A DNA stretch of 39,822 bases from Streptomyces monashensis (GCF_001866665.1 NZ_MLYO01000085.1:1-39822), one strand, 5' to 3'; counted from the first letter of the stretch, positions 8,612 to 17,660 are shown. Notes: generated from the letters alone by a model not told the origin. Made by a program: numbers and translations.

Positions 8612-9838
8612 TTGGCAACCGACGATCAGCAGCCGTACGTTCTCGACCCCGCAGGCCGCGACATACACGCGGAGGGTGCCCGACTCCGTGCCCGGGGCCC
8701 CGTCACGAAAGTGATCCTCCCCGGCGGCATCCCGGCGTGGTCGGTCACCAGCCACACCGTCCTCGAACAACTCCTGACCGATCCGCGGGTATCGAAGGAC
8801 CCCCGTCGGCACTGGCCCCGATTCGTCGCCGGGGAAATCACCTCCGACTGGCCGCTGTACGCCTGGGTGTCCGCCACCAACATGTTCACCGCTTACGGCA
8901 GCGACCACCGCAGGCTACGGCGCCTGGTGACGCCGGCCTTCACCGCCCGCCGGACCACGCAGCTTCGCCCGCAGGTCGAGCGCATCGTCGCGCGTGTGCT
9001 GGACGATCTGCCGCACACCGCGGTCGACGGCGTGGTGGACCTGCGGCGGGACTTCGCCTACCTGATCCCGGTACAGGTGATCACGCAGCTCATGGGTGTC
9101 CCCGAAGGCGCCCTGGCTGTCGGTATCCGCGCCTGTATCGACAACCTCTTCAACACGGGACTCGGCCCACAGGCAGCCGCCGACAACTACCGCACCACCT
9201 ACATCCTGCTCAACGACCTGGTCGAGTACCGCAGGAGGCAGCCGGAGGACGACCTCACGAGCTACCTCGTCGCTGCCGGTGACAGCGACGAGTCACTGAC
9301 CGAGGCCGAAGCCATCGACACACTTCTGCTGATCATCTCCGCCGGGCACGAGACAACCGTGAACCTGCTCGACAACGCCGTCTTCGCGCTGCTCACCGCG
9401 CCGGATCAGCGCGACCTCGTCCGCACCGGACAGGTCGCCTGGACCGACGTGATCGAGGAGAGCCTGCGCATCGACGCCCCCGTGGCCCACCTGCCGCTGC
9501 GCTACGCCGTCGAGGACATCACCGTCGGCGGCACGACCATCCTCAAGGGAGACGCCATCCTGGCGTCCTACGCGGCCGCCGGTCGGGACTCGGAGCAGCA
9601 CGGTCCCTCAGCAGGAGTCTTCGACGCAACCCGGGAGAACAAGGACCATCTCGCCTTCGGCCACGGAGCGCACTACTGCCTAGGGGCACCACTCGCCCGC
9701 CTGGAGGCGGCCACTGCACTCCCGGCCTTGTTCGAACGCTTCCCGTCTCTCGCACCGGCCCGAGCCGCGGCCCGGAGCGAACCAGTTCCCTCCCTCATCT
9801 CCAACGGACACCGAAGCCTGCCCGCCACACTCGCCTAG
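8612..9838 (+). CDS. Cytochrome P450 (bacterial class I, CYP107-like)
   Basis: Soluble haem monooxygenase of 408 residues, the normal length for actinobacterial P450s that hydroxylate or epoxidise secondary metabolites. The I-helix oxygen-activation motif AGHETT is at residue ~244. The K-helix ExxR lies in EESLR at 282-286. The haem-binding loop FGHGAHYCLGAPLARLE has the thiolate Cys at ~356. WVSATNMFTAYGSDHRRLRR is the usual B'-C region with the WxxxR-equivalent haem contact. The start is TTG with a good ribosome site. No ferredoxin gene accompanies it. It is intact and could be a survivor of the decayed polyketide locus, but this link is inference. Confidence 0.93.
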   Translation: MATDDQQPYVLDPAGRDIHAEGARLRARGPVTKVILPGGIPAWSVTSHTVLEQLLTDPRVSKDPRRHWPRFVAGEITSDWPLYAWVSATNMFTAYGSDHRRLRRLVTPAFTARRTTQLRPQVERIVARVLDDLPHTAVDGVVDLRRDFAYLIPVQVITQLMGVPEGALAVGIRACIDNLFNTGLGPQAAADNYRTTYILLNDLVEYRRRQPEDDLTSYLVAAGDSDESLTEAEAIDTLLLIISAGHETTVNLLDNAVFALLTAPDQRDLVRTGQVAWTDVIEESLRIDAPVAHLPLRYAVEDITVGGTTILKGDAILASYAAAGRDSEQHGPSAGVFDATRENKDHLAFGHGAHYCLGAPLARLEAATALPALFERFPSLAPARAAARSEPVPSLISNGHRSLPATLA

Positions 9839-9875
9839 ACGATCCGACGATCGTCACCATGTCGCCCGGCCCGGC

Positions 9876-9907
9876 GGCCGGCGGCTGCCCGCCCGGCAGC
9901 GCCGGCC
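9876..9907. terminator. Hairpin between convergent P450 and GT87 genes
   Basis: GGCCGGCGGCTGCC pairs with GGCAGCGCCGGCC with one bulge across a short loop. Its place between two convergent stop codons (9838 and 9923) fits a bidirectional terminator. Confidence 0.45.
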
Positions 9908-9922
9908 GCGCCCCGGCCTGGC

Positions 9923-11197
9923 TCAACCCGTGTGCGCCACCTGGTAGTCGGCCTCCGAGGACGACGCCGCGTCGTCAGGGGGCGCTTCCGGCCGCGAAGC
10001 CGTACTGCGCCAGAGCCGGCGGCAGGCCGAGACCGTCGCCACCAGCAGCAGCCCGTCGCGGATCAGCAGGACGACGATGCCCGGCAGATCGCTGCGCACG
10101 ACCTGGCCGAAGCCGACAGGGAATTCGAGCACCGTGAAGAGGCACGCGGCCAGGATGAGCAGCACAGGGCGGCGCTGGACGGTGGAGCGGGTGGTCAGGC
10201 AGAGCGCGCCGAGGCCGAGCAGCCAGATCAGGTACTGCGGGCTGATCACCCGGCTGGTGGTGACGAAGACCAGCACCGCGGCGAACGCCGCGTCGTAGAG
10301 CACGACGTCGCTGAACGTGCGGGCGCGCACCCGCCACCAGACCAGCCAGCAGAAGGCCAGCACCGCGCCGGCCAGTGCGATCCGGGCCGCGGTGGGCACG
10401 TACGGGCCGAGGAACTCGAACGAGCCGTAGTGCAGCCGGGAGGTGCCGTGCCACAGGCCGAGCAGGCGCAGGACATGAAACGGCAGGGCGCCCAACGACT
10501 CGATCTCGACGCCGCGTTGACGCTGCTCGGTGAGGAACGCGAACGGTCCCCGGGTGAACGCCAGGAACGCGGCGCTGACCCCGACGGCGGTGACCAGCGC
10601 CGCTCCCCAGGAGCGGCGGGTCGTGCGGCCCGGCCGCGCACCGGCGAGCACGAGCACCGGCCAGACCTTGACCAGCGCGCCGATCGCGGCCAGCGCGCCC
10701 GCCACCCGGGGGTGCCGTGCGGCGGCCTGCAGGGCGGCGACCGCGAGGGCGGTGACCACCACGTCGTAGCGGGCCAGGGCCAGCGGGCCGAGCACGGCGA
10801 CCCCGGCGACCCACAGCCAGGCGCCGGCCAGGTCCCGGCCGTGGGCCCGCCCGGCCCGCAGCAGCATCGCCAGGACCGTCGCGTCGGCGGCGCAGGCGAG
10901 CAGGTAGAACGCGTGCGAATACGTCAGGAACGGCAGGAGTGCCGGGGCGAGGAAGACCGCCGCCGCGGCGGGCGGGTACTGCCAGGTGACGTCGTGGACC
11001 GGAAAGCTGCCGGTCAGCAGCCGTTCGTACCAGCCGTGATAGATGACGACCACGTCGGGGCGGACGTCGGCACCGGGGAAGCGCAGGGCGCCGAAGAGCG
11101 TCAGCAGCAGTGCGGCTCGCGTCACCGCCCAGGCCGACACCGGCATCCATGTCCTCGAGCGAGCCGCGGTTACCGTTCCGCGCCACCACATCGCCAC
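9923..11197 (-). CDS. GT87-family membrane glycosyltransferase (DUF2029)
   Basis: An integral-membrane protein of 424 residues with about ten hydrophobic helices. The pattern matches the GT87/DUF2029 family, which contains the mycobacterial polyprenol-phosphate-mannose-dependent mannosyltransferase PimE and related GT-C enzymes. The first extracytoplasmic loop carries DVVVIYHGWYERLL, and further on WQYPPAAAAVFLAPALLP, the acidic and WxYPP features of the family. Other family-like parts are GALVKVWPVLVLAG and SPQYLIWLLGLGAL. The start could be 11197 (ATG) or an in-frame ATG 51 bases inside. It stands alone. The acceptor glycan or lipid is unknown. Confidence 0.85.
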   Translation of the reverse strand: MAMWWRGTVTAARSRTWMPVSAWAVTRAALLLTLFGALRFPGADVRPDVVVIYHGWYERLLTGSFPVHDVTWQYPPAAAAVFLAPALLPFLTYSHAFYLLACAADATVLAMLLRAGRAHGRDLAGAWLWVAGVAVLGPLALARYDVVVTALAVAALQAAARHPRVAGALAAIGALVKVWPVLVLAGARPGRTTRRSWGAALVTAVGVSAAFLAFTRGPFAFLTEQRQRGVEIESLGALPFHVLRLLGLWHGTSRLHYGSFEFLGPYVPTAARIALAGAVLAFCWLVWWRVRARTFSDVVLYDAAFAAVLVFVTTSRVISPQYLIWLLGLGALCLTTRSTVQRRPVLLILAACLFTVLEFPVGFGQVVRSDLPGIVVLLIRDGLLLVATVSACRRLWRSTASRPEAPPDDAASSSEADYQVAHTG

Positions 11198-11359
11198 GTT
11201 TCAGGACCTCTCCGTCGACCGCCTTGTACGGGTCACACTGCCGGTGTCGGTCCGCATGCAGGTGACGACACGATGAACGTAGTGCGTCATCCTGTTGCGC
11301 CGCCATGTGAACGACTGCAGGCGACCAGCCACTCGAACCGCGCCGGGCGCGTTCCTTCA

Positions 11360-12778
11360 CTCCCGAACGTCGAGCCGATCCGTCGACCGCGTCCGTCCGT
11401 TCGGGGACCGGTGCACTTCCGCCACGAGGAAGGCGAGGTCCAGGGACTGGCCGCGGTTCAGCCGGGGATCGCAGGCGGTTTCGTAGCGCTGGTCCAGCTG
11501 GTCCGGGAGGATCTCCTGGCCTCCGCCCGTGCACTCGGTGACGTCGTCTCCCGTCAACTCGACGTGGATGCCGCCCGGGTGGCTGCCCAGGCTCTGGTGC
11601 ACCTCGAAGAACCCCTTCACCTCGTCGAGCACGTCGTCGAAGTGACGTGTCTTGCGGCCGGACGCCGTCCTGACGGTGTTGCCGTGCATGGGATCGCACA
11701 CCCATACCGGCTGCGCCTCCGCTGCCTGTGCCTTTTCCACCAGGGCAGGCAGGAGATCGCGTACCGGTGCCGCGCCCATCCGGGAGATGAACGTCAGCCG
11801 GCCCGGTTCTCGGGCGGATTCAGGCGCTCGACCAGATCGAGCACGTCCTGAGGTGTGGTCGTGGGGCCGAGCCTCACCCCGATGGGATTGCGCACGGACT
11901 GCGCGAAGGCGACATGTGCCCCGTCAAGCCGGCGGGTGCGCTCTCCGATCCAGACCAAGTGGCCGGAGGTGGCGTATCGCTCGCCGGTACGGGAGTCGAC
12001 GAGGGTGAGCGCTCCCTCGTAGTCCAGAAGAAGCGCTTCGTGCGACGCGTAGAACTCGTTCGTCAGCCGTTCGTCCGGCTCGCTCCCGCAAGCGGCCATG
12101 AAGCCCGGCGCGTTGTCGATCTCCCGGGCCAGGGCCTCGTAACGCCGGCCTGCCGGAGACGTCCTGACGAAGTCGCGGTTCCAGGAATGCACCTGCCGCA
12201 GGCCGCCGTAGCCGCCCGCCATGAAGGCCCGCACCAGGTTCAGTGTCGCCGAGGACGCGTGGTACATCGTCATGAGCCGCCAGGGATCGGGGCGGCGGCT
12301 CCCTGGCGTGAATTCCGCGCCGTTGACGGCGTCTCCCCGGTAGGCGGGCGGCGTCACACCCGCCCGGTTCTCGACGGAGCTGGACCGGGGCTTCGCGTAC
12401 TGCCCCGCGAGTCGGCCCACCTTGACCACGGGCACGGATCCGGCATAGGTGAGGATCGCGGCCATCTGGAGCAGCGTCTTCAGCTTGCTGCTGATCTGGT
12501 CGGCGGACACGGCGGCGAACGTCTCGGCGCAGTCGACCCTTGGAGCAGGAACGCGTCGCCGCGTGCCACGGCGGCCAGCCGGTTGCGCAGTTGGTCGCCT
12601 CGCCGGCGAAGACCAAGGGCGGGAGGGTCCGCAGTGCGGTGACGATCTCGCGTAGTTCCGCCGTGTCCGGCCGCTCCGGCTGCTGTTCGGCCGGCAGACC
12701 GTGCCAGGACTCGTCCGGTCCGTCGAGCGCGGCATGTGGTTCGTTCCCGGGAGTCGGTCAGGTCGCCTGAGCAGTCAT
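11360..12778 (-). pseudogene. Class II DAHP synthase, multiply frameshifted
   Basis: The full length of a plant-type (class II) 3-deoxy-7-phosphoheptulonate synthase, which condenses phosphoenolpyruvate and erythrose-4-phosphate, can be read only by changing frame. LREIVTALRTLPPLVFAGEA (start region) is followed in a second frame by LRNRLAAVARGDAFLLQG and in a third by DCAETFAAVSADQISSKLKT. The long central frame (11794-12540) then carries VPVVKVGRLAGQYAKPRSS and GVRLGPTTTP. A single missing base near 11796 splits LNPPENRAG from LTFISRMGAAPVRDLL. The final frame ends normally at CDPRLNRGQSLDLAFLVAE. The start MTAQAT is also followed by an immediate stop. It forms an operon with the next two relics upstream. 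Class II enzymes of this sort feed shikimate-derived starter units in antibiotic clusters. Confidence 0.82.
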
Positions 12779-12828
12779 CAACTTCAGTCCTTCGCCTGGG
12801 TGCCTTCAACCGTTGTTGATGATCACTC

Positions 12829-13687
12829 TCATTTGTACTCGAAGAATCCGCGGCCACTCTTGCGGCCGAGCAGGCCGACCTCCACCATGTGCACCAGGAT
12901 CGGCGGGGGCGCGTGGAGCGGCTCGCGGAACTCCTCGAACAGCGAGTTGCCCACCGCCTCGACGACATCCAGGCCGATCAGGTCGGCGAGGGCGAGCGGA
13001 CCCATCGGGTGTCCGCAGCCCAGCGTCATGCCCGGTCGATGTCGTCCGCGGTCGCCGTGCCCGCCTCGACCCTGCGCATCGCGGCCAGCAGATAGGGGAT
13101 CAGCAGCGCGTTGACGACGAAGCCGGAGCGGGGTCCTGGGCCCGGATCACCTGCCGCTGCAGCGGGCCGACCAGCAGCTCGGTGAGCCGCTCGACGGTCG
13201 AGTCGGAGGTCCGCTTCGAGGCGATCACCTCGACCAGTGGCAGCGTGGTCACCGGGTTGAAGAAGTGCGCGCCGACGACGCGTTCCGGCCGAGCCGTCGC
13301 GCGGCTGAGGCGGATGATCGGGATGGCCGACGTGACGGACGCGAGGATCGCCTCCGGGTCGGTGACCGCCTTGTCGAGCTGCTCGAAGACCTGGATCTTT
13401 GTTTCCTGGTCCTCCGGCACGGTCTCGAACACGATCTGCCGGTCGGCCAGTTCGCTCAGGTCGGCCGTGAACGTGAGCCGACCCCGCGCCGCCTCGTGTT
13501 CCTCGGAGGTGAGTTTGCCCTTGCGCAGCGCCCGGTCGAGGGAGTCGGTGCAGCGCCGGCGGGCACGTTCGACCGCCGCCTCGCTGTAGACCGCGACGCG
13601 CACCTCGAATCCCGCCCGCGAGCTGATGTCCGCGATGCCGGTGCCTATCAGGGCGCAGCCGACCACGCCGACGCGTTCGACGGTCAT
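12829..13687 (-). pseudogene. 3-hydroxybutyryl-CoA dehydrogenase, frameshifted
   Basis: NAD(P)-dependent 3-hydroxyacyl-CoA dehydrogenase in three frames. The N-terminal frame (13100-13687) begins VGVVGCALIGTGIAD. The dinucleotide motif, usually GCGLMGSG, has lost its second Gly. It continues to HFFNPVTTLPLVEVIASKR. A shift near 13135 gives SGFVVNALLIPYLLAAMRRV and TADDIDRA, and another near 13029 gives GCGHPMGPLALADLIGLDVV then LLGRKSGRGFFEY at the C-terminus. Nothing is missing except reading-frame continuity. Its ATG overlaps the stop of the KAS III relic (ATGA), showing a former operon. Paired with KAS III it would make 3-hydroxyacyl-CoA for unusual malonyl extender units; that role is inference from known polyketide clusters. 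Confidence 0.82.
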
Positions 13688-14064
13688 GAGATCACCTCGG
13701 CGAGGCGCAGCGGGGCGTCAGCGCCGGTCGGACGCCAGCGGACGAGGCAGGCGCCGACCGACATACCGCCGCCGAAACCGCCAGCAGCACCAGGTCGCCG
13801 TCGGCCGGCAGGCCCTGTTCGTCGGCGTCGTCCAGGGCGACCGGGACCGAGGCGCTGCCGACGTTGCCGTACCGGCTCAGGGTCAGGTGGGTGTGCGCGG
13901 AGCCGAGGCCGCAGCGCTCGGCCAGCTCGGCGAGGAGAACGCCGTTGGCCTGGTGCGGAACGAAGCAGCTCACGTCCTCGGCCGTCGAGCCTGCCTTCGC
14001 CAGCATCTTGTTGAGGATCGGCGGAACGTTGTCCATCACGAAGTCGCGTACGCCGCGCCCGTCC
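13684..14064 (-). pseudogene. KAS III (FabH-like) C-terminal half, frameshifted and truncated
   Basis: The C-terminal half of a 3-oxoacyl-ACP synthase III reads DGRGVRDFVMDNVPPILNKM, CFVPHQANGVLLAELAERCG (catalytic His) and LSRYGNVGSASVPVALDDAD (catalytic Asn). One missing base near 13780 breaks the last strand; correcting it gives FGGGMSVGACLVRWRP and an end at EVIS whose stop overlaps the ATG of the dehydrogenase relic. The N-terminal half with the catalytic Cys is gone: at ~14064 the sequence switches to a type I PKS ketosynthase fragment on the other strand. A dead remnant of a polyketide priming or extender-unit gene. Confidence 0.8.
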
Positions 14065-14400
14065 ATCCGGAGGTCGACGGCTATCTGCTGCAGGGCAACG
14101 CGCTCAGCGTGCTCTCCGGCCGCGTCTCGTACGTGTTCGGCCTCGAGGGACCTGCTGTCACCATCGACACCGCCTGCTCCTCCTCACTGGTGGCGCTGGA
14201 CTGGGCCGTGCGCGCCCTGCGACGGCGCGAGTCCACGATGGCCCTGGTCGGCGGCGTTGCGTCCATGTGCTCCCCACCGGTCGTGGTGGACTTCAGCCGG
14301 CAGCGCGGCGTCGCCGCCAACGGCCGGCGCAGGGCCTATGCGGCGGCCGCGGACGGTACCGGAAGGGCCGCGAAGTGCTCAGCTGCCTTTGCGGGTGACG
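14064..14400 (+). pseudogene. Type I PKS ketosynthase domain fragment
   Basis: About 110 codons match the active-site part of a modular polyketide ketosynthase: VDGYLLQGNALSVLSGRVSY, VFGLEGPAVTIDTACSSSLV with the catalytic Cys still present, and VDFSRQRGVAANGRRRAYAA. The following DGTGWGEG-like segment is altered (DGTGRAAKCSAA), and the two downstream catalytic His are absent. It starts exactly where the KAS III relic on the opposite strand stops, so the junction is an old recombination point. It is too short to function. Confidence 0.8.
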
Positions 14401-14552
14401 TCGCGATGGTCCTGCTTCGTGCTGCCGGGGTGGTGAGTGAAGTCCAGAGGGCGTATCAGTCGGTTTCCGATCACCGGGGTGCTTTGGAGCGCGCACTGCA
14501 GTGAGCGCGTGGTGACGGTCGCTCCGGGCCGTTGTACGGCTGCCCGCACCGG

Positions 14553-14665
14553 TCGGTCAGGTCGAGTTGTTCGCGCATCTGGTCGACGCCGTCTCTGACG
14601 GCCGGGAGCTGTCCGCGGGAGGACTGCCTGGGGACGTAGAACGGGCAGCGTGCGCAGGCGGCCGA
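14553..14665 (-). pseudogene. C-terminal fragment of a tyrosine site-specific integrase
   Basis: The minus strand reads CARCPFYVPRQSSRGQ then LPAVRDGVDQMREQLDLTD. This resembles the Cys-containing tail found after the catalytic domain of many actinobacterial tyrosine recombinases (CxxCxFYxPKxSxxxQLLEAKxxLxxM). The catalytic Arg/His/Tyr region is not present, so only the tail survives. It is a sign of an earlier integrative element at this place. Assignment rests on a short motif. Confidence 0.5.
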
Positions 14666-14702
14666 GCGCGGTGACTGGTCAGCGCGCTGGGGGAGTCCGT
14701 CT

Positions 14703-14815
14703 GTGGGACGCCCGCCTTGCGGGCGGATCGGGTCGCCCCCGAAACTCACGGATGCCGAACTGTTGGGCCCGGCGGTCGCCCGGGTCCTGCGGGGCCGGCG
14801 GCGCGAGCCGCGTTC
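14703..14815 (+). pseudogene. Transposase N-terminal fragment (IS982-like)
   Basis: About 35 codons read PPKLTDAELLGPAVARVLRG. This resembles the start of actinobacterial IS982/IS5-like transposases (RPRKLTDAELLCLAVAQVLLG), but the conserved continuation SEHHWLR is degenerate. A 7-bp hairpin, CGCCCGC-CTT-GCGGGCG (14709-14725), lies inside it. No terminal repeats or target duplication could be paired. Debris of a mobile element next to the integrase tail. Confidence 0.5.
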
Positions 14816-14901
14816 ACGGCGGCCCACCAGGCAGGCCGTTCCCCGGAGCTCAACGCCGGGGGACGGCTGGCATGCTGGGCCGCTGAAGTCCGATCGTCGA
14901 C

Positions 14902-16284
14902 GTGGGAGTGATCGTGGTACATCGACACGACAGCAGCGAGGCAATGATCGACCCGGCGTACACCAAGAGGCTGGGGTGCATACAGGTGCCGAAGAACCGG
15001 CTGCCGGACAAGGAGACGGCGCCGCAGGCGGTCTATCGGATGATTCACGACGAGCTGCTCCTCGACGGGAGTTCGCGGCTGAACATGGCCACGTTCGTGA
15101 CGACGTGGATGGACCCCGAGGCCGAGAAGCTGATGGCCGAGACGTTCGACAAGAACATGATCGACAAGGACGAGTACCCGCAGACCGCGGAGATCGAGCG
15201 GCGCTGTGTCAACATCGTCGCGAGCCTCTTCCACGCGCCCGGCACGGGGGACGCGGTCGGCGTGTCCACCATCGGGTCGTCCGAGGCGGTGATGCTCGGC
15301 GGGCTCGCCATGAAGTGGAAGTGGCGTCAGCGGCGGCAGGCGGCCGGACTGCCGTCGGACCGGCCGAACCTGGTCATGGGGTCCAACGTCCAGGTGGTGT
15401 GGGAGAAGTTCTGCCGGTACTGGGACGTCGAGCCGCGGTACGTGCCGATGGCGCACGACCGGTTCACCGTTGACGCCGCCGAGACCATGACGTACGTGGA
15501 CGAGAACACCATCGGTGTCGTGCCGATCCTCGGGACCACCCACACCGGCGAGTTCGAGCCGATCAAGGACATCCACGACCGGGTCGTGGCCTACAACGCC
15601 GAGCACGGCACCGACATCGCGATCCACGTGGACGCCGCCTCGGGCGGTTTCGTCGCGCCCTTCCTGCACCCGGACCTGGAGTGGGACTTCCGGCTGCCGC
15701 AGGTGAAGTCGATCAACGTCTCCGGCCACAAGTACGGGCTCACCTACCCGGGCATAGGGTTCGTGGTGTGGCGGTCGGCCGACGATCTGCCCGAGGACCT
15801 GGTCTTCCACGTCAACTACCTGGGCGGCGACATGCCGACCTTCACCCTCAACTTCTCCCGCCCCGGCAACCAGGTCGTCGGCCAGTACTACAACTTCGTA
15901 CGTCTTGGCCGGGAGGGCTACACCAAGGTCATGGAAGGGCTGCGCGACACCGCGCAGTTCCTCGCAGACGGCATCGCCAAGCTCGACCCCTTCGAGGTGA
16001 TCAGCGACGGGACGGACATCCCTGTCGTCGCGTTCAAGCTCAACGAGCCGAGCGCGTTCACCGTCTTCCACGTCTCCGACGAACTGCGGCGTGACGGCTG
16101 GCAGGTGCCGGCGTACACCATGCCGCCGGACGCCGAGGACGTCGCCGTACTGCGCATCGTGGTACGGGAGGGCTTCAGCCAGGACCTGGGCGAGTCCCTG
16201 CTCGCCGCCCTCGGCCGGGCGGTCGACCGCCTCACCACCACTCCGCCCGCCCACGAGGCCGGCTCCGGCTTCACCCACACCTGA
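14902..16284 (+). CDS. gadB: Glutamate decarboxylase (PLP-dependent)
   Basis: Cytosolic enzyme converting glutamate to 4-aminobutyrate and CO2, using a proton; used in acid resistance and GABA metabolism. The 460-residue length fits bacterial GadA/GadB. Family stretches are clear: ARLNMATFV-like RLNMATFVTTWMDPEAEKLM, NMIDKDEYPQTAEIERRCVN, the substrate/PLP region HVDAASGGFVAPF, and SGHKYGLTYPGIGFVVW with the Schiff-base Lys near residue 277. FSRPGNQVVGQYYNFVRLGR is also characteristic. GTG at 14902 is the longest start; GTG at 14914 is also possible because GGGAG precedes it. No glutamate/GABA antiporter is adjacent. The frame is clean and followed by a strong terminator. Confidence 0.93.
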   Translation: MGVIVVHRHDSSEAMIDPAYTKRLGCIQVPKNRLPDKETAPQAVYRMIHDELLLDGSSRLNMATFVTTWMDPEAEKLMAETFDKNMIDKDEYPQTAEIERRCVNIVASLFHAPGTGDAVGVSTIGSSEAVMLGGLAMKWKWRQRRQAAGLPSDRPNLVMGSNVQVVWEKFCRYWDVEPRYVPMAHDRFTVDAAETMTYVDENTIGVVPILGTTHTGEFEPIKDIHDRVVAYNAEHGTDIAIHVDAASGGFVAPFLHPDLEWDFRLPQVKSINVSGHKYGLTYPGIGFVVWRSADDLPEDLVFHVNYLGGDMPTFTLNFSRPGNQVVGQYYNFVRLGREGYTKVMEGLRDTAQFLADGIAKLDPFEVISDGTDIPVVAFKLNEPSAFTVFHVSDELRRDGWQVPAYTMPPDAEDVAVLRIVVREGFSQDLGESLLAALGRAVDRLTTTPPAHEAGSGFTHT

Positions 16285-16303
16285 CCCACCGGCGGACTCC
16301 CGC

Positions 16304-16353
16304 CGGGTTGCCCGGGACCGGCCGGCTCCACGCCTGCCGCCCCGGGCAACCCG
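16304..16353 (+). terminator. Strong terminator hairpin after glutamate decarboxylase
   Basis: A perfect 13-bp inverted repeat, CGGGTTGCCCGGG and CCCGGGCAACCCG, encloses a 24-base loop that is itself GC-rich. It begins 20 bases after the stop codon of the decarboxylase. Confidence 0.7.
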
Positions 16354-16518
16354 CCACAGCCGTGCCGAGGCCATCGCGAAGGGCACTGATCTACTCGGAA
16401 TGTGACGAGGGTGCCGTCAGTGGCGCAGAAAAGCAGCGGCCTGCTGCCCCAGAGCGTCGCGGTCGGCTCGGTGTCGAGGCGCCCGTGCCGCTCCTGCCGC
16501 TCCTGCTGGTCCTGGTTC

Positions 16519-17631
16519 TCATGCCGGTTGGTCGACGAAGACGACGCGCTGGTGGATTCGGTTGCGACGCGGTGTGTCGGGCTGTGTCGCTCCCGAGCCC
16601 GTCGTCGCACGGCAGGCGAGTACGTATTCGCCGACCGAGGTCGGCGTCCACGGGAAGCCGAACCCCTGCCATCCGTGCTGCACGCGTGCGGCGACCCGGG
16701 CGGGGTTCCAGGTTCGGCCGCCGTCGGTCGTGACCTCCACGGAGGTGACGGGTTCGTGGGCCCAGGCCCATCCCCGTATTTCGACGGGTTCGCCGACGCG
16801 CACGTTTCCGTCGACGGGGGAGACGAGGCACGAATTGGGTGCCAACTCCCATACCGGAGCGGGACTGCCGGAGCCGTTCTCGGGACGGTCCATGTAGTAC
16901 TTGGTGGTGAACGCTGATCCGCTGCGCCGGTCCGAAACGGTCAACGAGTCCAGCCACTTGGTCGAGTTGGTGCCGTAATAGCCCGGCACGACGAGGCGGA
17001 GGGGACCACCGCGCCGTACCGGCAGCGGTTCGCCGTTGACTGTAAGGGCGACCAGGACGCTGCCGTCCAGAGCCTTCTCCAGGGGCAGGTCCTTCTCGTA
17101 TCGCTCATGGTGTGCGCCGTCGTAGACACCGTGATCGACACCGGTGGAGATGACGTAAGCGGCTCCCTGCTCGATTCCGGCCAGGCGGAGCAGTTCACTG
17201 AGCCGGACGCCGCCCCAGCGGACGTTGCCGACCCGTCGCTGGGGAACGGTGGGCGCCAGCGGGCTGCCCGCACACTCGTGCACGGCAGTGATCTCCGTCT
17301 GCGGCAGTCCTGCGAGGTCCTCCGCAGACAAGGTCAGCGTGCGGGAGACCATGCCGCCGACGGTCAGCGTCCATGAGTCGGCGCGCACGTCGGGAACGCC
17401 CAGGTGCCAAACCGTGAACAGGTCCGCTTCCGGAGTGATGAAGGACGTCAGGTGCTCGGGCCGCAGCTTCTGCATCAGGCCAAAGCCCTTGTGCAGCAGA
17501 GCGGGTGCGCGCACGGCAGAACCATCGCCGGTACGCCGGCCGGGTCCCGGCAGCGAGTCGGTATTGCTTGCCCGGCCGGCATCGGCGCCGGTGCCGGTGT
17601 CGATACCGGTGTCGGTGTCCACAACGGACAT
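16519..17631 (-). CDS. Sulfite oxidase-family molybdopterin oxidoreductase
   Basis: A 370-residue molybdenum-cofactor enzyme of the sulfite oxidase/YedY superfamily. The cofactor domain spans roughly residues 60-240: LTSFITPEADLFTVWHLGVP, then ITAVHECAGSPLAPTVPQ with the Mo-ligand Cys near residue 120 (family form xxCAGNxR), and NVRWGGVRLSELLRLAGI. The C-terminal Mo-co dimerisation (Ig-like) domain is present: EPVTSVEVTTDGGRTWNPAR and WQGFGFPWTPTSVGEYVL. ATG at 17631 follows AAGGGGGACGAC and is well placed. The N-terminal ~30 residues are Asp/Thr/Gly-rich with a repeated DTGTG pattern and no TAT signal, so a cytoplasmic location is likely. No haem domain is fused and the natural substrate is uncertain. 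Confidence 0.9.
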   Translation of the reverse strand: MSVVDTDTGIDTGTGADAGRASNTDSLPGPGRRTGDGSAVRAPALLHKGFGLMQKLRPEHLTSFITPEADLFTVWHLGVPDVRADSWTLTVGGMVSRTLTLSAEDLAGLPQTEITAVHECAGSPLAPTVPQRRVGNVRWGGVRLSELLRLAGIEQGAAYVISTGVDHGVYDGAHHERYEKDLPLEKALDGSVLVALTVNGEPLPVRRGGPLRLVVPGYYGTNSTKWLDSLTVSDRRSGSAFTTKYYMDRPENGSGSPAPVWELAPNSCLVSPVDGNVRVGEPVEIRGWAWAHEPVTSVEVTTDGGRTWNPARVAARVQHGWQGFGFPWTPTSVGEYVLACRATTGSGATQPDTPRRNRIHQRVVFVDQPA

Positions 17632-17660
17632 GTCGTCCCCCTTCGCTGGCGATTCCGTGC

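Noticed and set aside
9932..11851. A 639-codon plus-strand ORF over the GT87 gene
   Set aside because: Low-complexity Arg/Glu/Gln-rich antisense shadow; the minus strand encodes a clear membrane protein.
14746..16386. A 546-codon minus-strand ORF opposite glutamate decarboxylase
   Set aside because: Val/His/Arg/Glu-rich shadow; the plus strand has all GAD motifs.
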